A DNA stretch of 9,494 nt from Fidelibacterota bacterium (lineage in GTDB: Bacteria; Fidelibacterota; JAANXI01). The position numbers and the translations under genes are program-made. Positions 7,594 through 9,494 of this stretch are shown here, one piece after another. Within the stretch, counting starts at the first letter, position 1, and each line of letters starts with the position of its first letter. Below the pieces are notes generated by a model, which had not been told where the DNA came from, made no database searches, and saw only the letters and a program-made list of their open reading frames with translations. Location of the stretch: positions 1-9,494 of the forward strand of contig JAANXI010000112.1 of NCBI GenBank assembly GCA_018263365.1, written 5' to 3'.

Positions 7594-7622
7594 ATCTTAA
7601 GCACAGATTTTAACTGAGTCAA
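7594..7622 (-). promoter_or_regulatory. Strong sigma70-type promoter of accC operon (leaderless start)
   Basis: On the minus strand TTGACT (7617-7622) and TAAGAT (7594-7599) are separated by exactly 17 bases, five of six consensus matches in each box. Only 9 bases lie between the -10 box and the accC ATG. Transcription should start at or next to the ATG, which fits the absence of a ribosome binding site. Confidence 0.75.
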
Positions 7623-7680
7623 GCCGGGAGGCTGCTTCGTAAAGTAAAAGATGGCATCTTTGGACGTCACAACAATTTGG

Positions 7681-7868
7681 TCTTGTTATTCTGACCTAAA
7701 TTAAGCGATTTTATGTGGCGACCTGCACCAATCTGTTGCGCGCGAAGGCTCCGTGAAATCCTCAACAGATCCTCCGGGTATGCCTCCGGTTTCGCAAACC
7801 CTTTTCATCTCAACATCTTGGCACATCTCATCCACAACAATCGCTCAATTTAGGTTACAATAAGAAGT
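7681..7868. mobile_element. Miniature inverted-repeat element or insertion-sequence remnant
   Basis: Positions 7681-7710 and the reverse complement of 7839-7868 match at 25 of 30 bases. The inner 17 (ACCTAAATTAAGCGATT, 7694-7710) match at 16. The arms enclose 128 nt with no transposase. A short minus-strand frame inside resembles nothing I know. Matching stops on the left of 7681 and right of 7868. No clear target-site duplication is visible. The right arm ends where continuous Cas1 homology begins. The element family is not named because I cannot compare it to a database. Confidence 0.6.
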
Positions 7869-8194
7869 CGTTCGTGTTCGATATGATCGAGCCGTTCCGC
7901 CCGTACATCGACGAGGTGGTGATTAAATTGATCACCACCCGGCAGATCAAACAGGCGCACTTCGACGACATCCCGGACGGCTACACCCTGAACAAGGAAG
8001 GCAAGGGCACACTCATCCCGGCGGTAAACGATTTTTTCGAGGAATCCATCCGTTACCGGAGCCGGAACATCAAGCGGAAACACACCCTCCAGTACGAATG
8101 CCACCGGCTTGCGAATGACTGGTTGCAGCGGGACGACGATCCGGACGTGAACGTGGTGGAGACGCGGAAGCTGGAGGAGGAGCAAACCGATTAG
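7853..8194 (+). pseudogene. cas1: cas1 remnant: C-terminal third of the CRISPR integrase
   Basis: About 110 of the usual roughly 330 Cas1 residues remain. The frame reads NKKSFVFDMIEPFRPYIDEV, the conserved C-terminal entry of the Cas1 catalytic domain, and continues through SLNKEGKG-like TLNKEGKGTLIPAV and a basic RYRSRNIKRKHTLQYECHRL helix to TAG at 8192-8194. Cas1 with Cas2 integrates new spacers into CRISPR arrays. The acidic residue in FDMIE is kept, but the upstream glutamate and histidine that help bind the metal, and the N-terminal domain, are missing. The frame is open back to 7757 but has no Cas1 likeness before about 7853. No start with a ribosome binding site is present. It is taken as a 5'-truncated pseudogene, perhaps cut by the inverted-repeat element. 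Confidence 0.85.
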
Positions 8195-8205
8195 ATTAGG
8201 AAGTG

Positions 8206-8304
8206 CATGTAGAGACGTGCCATAGAGGGTGTGTGAAAACAAAAAATCAAGAGGAAATTCAACAGGGTTGTCGTTGGTAGAGACACGCCATGGCGTGTCT
8301 CTAC
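8206..8304. repeat. Composite palindromic repeat, copy B (between cas1 and cas2)
   Basis: A half-site GTAGAGACGTGCCAT (8209-8223) is followed by an A-rich core (AAAATCAAGAGG from 8243). After it comes a perfect 28-nt palindrome (8277-8304) with arms GTAGAGACACGCC/GGCGTGTCTCTAC around a central AT. It fills most of the 142-nt gap between the cas1 stop and the cas2 start, and shares 43 of 55 bases with 4601-4655. The cas2 Shine-Dalgarno lies just beyond it. Confidence 0.85.
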
Positions 8305-8336
8305 AAAAGAAGAATTAAAAGTTCGGGAGACTCATT

Positions 8337-8627
8337 ATGCTCCTCTGGATTATCTACGATATCAGCAAAGATAAACCCCGTAAAAAGATGGCGGATGCGT
8401 GCGAACAGTACGGGTTGTACCGGGTGCAGTATTCCGCGTTTCTGGGGGACGTAAACAAAAACCAAATGGACGAGTTGCAGCTGAAGGCGGAAGAGCTGAT
8501 CAACGAAAAGACGGATGCCGTCTACCTGTTCCCCATGTGCGAGGAGGATTTCAAGAAGGTGGCGCTGGTGGGACAGGAATTCGACCGCAAACTGATTGCC
8601 GATCAGCTGTCGACGAAGATGGTGTGA
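8337..8627 (+). CDS. cas2: CRISPR-associated protein Cas2 (apparently intact)
   Basis: This 96-residue protein is of normal Cas2 length. It starts MLLWIIYDISKDKPRKKMAD, with the conserved first-strand aspartate at residue 8. It continues YGLYRVQYSAFLGDVNKNQM, the hallmark arginine and SxF/GDV region of the ferredoxin-like fold. Cas2 dimers bridge two Cas1 dimers in the spacer-integration complex. The ATG at 8337 has GGGAG seven bases upstream. No frameshift or stop is seen. Its partner cas1 is truncated upstream and cas4 is frameshifted downstream, so the protein may now be without function or act with a Cas1 elsewhere in the genome. Palindromic repeats flank it on both sides. Confidence 0.93.
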   Translation: MLLWIIYDISKDKPRKKMADACEQYGLYRVQYSAFLGDVNKNQMDELQLKAEELINEKTDAVYLFPMCEEDFKKVALVGQEFDRKLIADQLSTKMV

Positions 8628-8644
8628 AAAGGATACTGGCGCTG

Positions 8645-8664
8645 ACAGTCCCTGACAGGGCTGT
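8645..8664. other. Short hairpin after cas2
   Basis: ACAG plus CCCT pairs with AGGG plus CTGT around a GAC loop, giving an 8-bp stem with one bulged T. It lies 17 bases past the cas2 stop. No T-tract follows, so it is not a typical terminator. It may be a repeat remnant. Confidence 0.4.
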
Positions 8665-8695
8665 TCGCGCTGGGACCTAAAACGATTAACCGTAA

Positions 8696-8725
8696 TGTAG
8701 AGACGTGCCATGGCACGTCTCTACA
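8696..8725. repeat. Perfect 30-nt palindrome between cas2 and cas4
   Basis: The arm TGTAGAGACGTGCCA is followed at once by its exact reverse complement. It differs from the 8277-8304 palindrome at two positions in each arm, and all four changes preserve pairing (AC/GT exchanged for GT/AC). It ends 15 bases before the cas4 ATG. Confidence 0.9.
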
Positions 8726-8740
8726 GGAACAATAGGTACA

Positions 8741-9306
8741 ATGAGCAGCACCTCCCAATTCTACATCACCCCGTCCGATATGCTGGAATACCTGTACTGT
8801 CCGCGGTTTATCTATTTCGAGAACGTTCTGGATATTCCGGAAAACCAGGGAAATCGCTGGAAAGTGCAAAAAGGACGAAGCATCCATAAAAAGAAAGCGC
8901 ACAAAACCCCGAGTATCTGCGGAAGAAACTGGGCGTGACGGACAAGCAGACGGAAGTCAAATTACATTCGGGCAGCCTGGGCGTCCGGGGCATCGTGGAT
9001 GAAATCCTGACACTAAACGACGGCACCATGGCGCCGCTGGATTATAAGTATGCGGAGTACAAGGGCCGGATTTACCAGACCTATAAATACCAGACGGCGG
9101 TCTACGGATTGCTGATTGAAGAAAACTACGGCAAGCCGGTCAAGGCCGGTTATCTGGTGTACACCCGCAGCAAAAACAAGTTGATTGACCTCCCGATTAC
9201 CGATACCTTAAAAGCACACGTCAAAGAGACCATCTTTAGTATACGCAGAGTCATCAGGGACGGATGGTTTCCGCAATTTTGCAAAGTTGTTTTTGAAGCG
9301 TTCTAA
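8741..9306 (+). pseudogene. cas4: cas4 with a one-base frameshift and lost cysteine cluster
   Basis: Cas4 is a RecB-like nuclease with an Fe-S cluster that trims prespacers. The first frame (8741-8938) reads YITPSDMLEYLYCPRFIYFE with Cys20 and KGRSIH with His49, then goes out of frame. Stepping back one base at 8905 restores HKNPEYLRKKLGVTDKQTEV. The second frame then holds GVRGIVDEI (Asp87), LDYKYAE (Asp101, Lys103) and KYQTAVYG (Gln118), the RecB catalytic set. The shift equals a missing base in the AAAACCCC run at 8903-8910. The restored chain would be 188 residues, but it ends GWFPQFCKVVFEAF where Cas4 normally has three more cysteines for the cluster. So even a corrected frame would lack the C-terminal cysteines. 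The ATG at 8741 with AGGT upstream is the likely start. Confidence 0.88.
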
Positions 9307-9320
9307 ATCTGGATTGCCTA

Positions 9321-9494
9321 GTGCTAATTGCCCATTCTGAAAATAATGAAGGGCATTCCCATTCGCTGGATGAGCATCTGTTTGAAGTAAGCGAACTTGC
9401 AGAGGAATTTGCTGAGAAGTTCAATGCCGGCGAACTTGGAAAATACGCCGGATTGTGGCATGATCTTGGGAAAGCACATCCCGGATTCCAGCAG
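9321..9494 (+). CDS. cas3: Cas3 HD-nuclease domain, 5' end (runs off the window)
   Basis: Fifty-eight codons are visible. They read LIAHSENNEGHSHSLDEHLFEVS and then YAGLWHDLGKAHPGFQQ, the N-terminal HD domain of type I Cas3/Cas3'' with the HD pair at residues 47-48 and the upstream His of SLDEHL at 19. Cas3 degrades the DNA strand displaced by Cascade. GTG at 9321 is the best start, giving a family-like first residue, but the ribosome binding site is weak and the frame is open back to 9297. It begins 14 nt after the cas4 remnant's stop. Whether a helicase domain follows, and whether the gene is intact, cannot be told from this window. Subtype is undetermined. Confidence 0.82.
   Translation, partial: MLIAHSENNEGHSHSLDEHLFEVSELAEEFAEKFNAGELGKYAGLWHDLGKAHPGFQQ

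Noticed and set aside
7712..7838. Possible small peptide inside the inverted repeat (minus strand, about 42 codons from ATG)
   Set aside because: It has no ribosome binding site and no family likeness, and this length is expected by chance.
7850..8242. 130-codon minus-strand open frame
   Set aside because: It is antisense to the Cas1 remnant, whose plus-strand residues clearly match the family.
8900..8910. Programmed -1 frameshift in cas4
   Set aside because: The in-frame codons AAA ACC do not fit the X XXY YYZ pattern, and the C-terminal cluster is lost anyway, so decay or error is simpler.
7585..9494. CRISPR array near the cas genes
   Set aside because: I searched for regularly spaced 24-40 nt direct repeats. 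The only repeats are palindromes at irregular spacing, and they lack spacers.
1..9494. tRNA or rRNA genes
   Set aside because: No cloverleaf with the conserved GTTC-type loop and no rRNA-like segment was recognised on either strand.

Overview
The window comes from a Gram-negative-type bacterium: it has a lipobox lipoprotein, a periplasmic binding protein with a signal peptide, and a TRAP transporter. Base composition is moderate, roughly half G+C by eye. The organism cannot be named from sequence alone. A TatT-type TRAP module and short dispersed palindromes suggest an environmental lineage, but that is inference.

Layout. (1) Positions 1-227, minus strand: 5' part of a Phd/YefM-type antitoxin running off the left edge. 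(2) Positions 368-4499, minus strand: a TRAP transporter operon in transcription order TatT-like lipoprotein, DctP-type solute receptor, fused DctQ-DctM permease. Together these would take up one solute, probably an organic acid, by ion symport. (3) Positions 4500-4803: intergenic, with a composite palindromic repeat. (4) Positions 4804-7584, minus strand: biotin carboxylase (AccC type), biotin carrier protein and a TerB/J-domain co-chaperone (DjlA-like), with a 4-nt overlap and then a 7-nt gap. A very good sigma70 promoter lies so close to the carboxylase ATG that the mRNA is predicted to be leaderless. (5) Positions 7585-7867: non-coding, with a 30-nt inverted repeat (25/30 matching) enclosing 128 nt, like a miniature mobile element. 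(6) Positions 7853-9494, plus strand: a decayed type I CRISPR-Cas segment. It holds the C-terminal third of cas1, an intact cas2, cas4 with a one-base frameshift and no C-terminal cysteine cluster, and the 5' end of a cas3 HD-nuclease gene running off the right edge. No CRISPR array lies in the window.

The most unusual parts are the CRISPR remnant and its repeats. Perfect 28-30 nt palindromes sit in both gaps between cas genes, and their arms differ by paired changes that preserve pairing. A related composite repeat recurs about 3.6 kb away. The end of cas1 homology coincides with one arm of the larger inverted repeat, which suggests element-associated deletion of the adaptation module. I see no clearly new multi-gene system here. 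The TatT-DctP-DctQM operon and the eroded cas locus are the strongest points.
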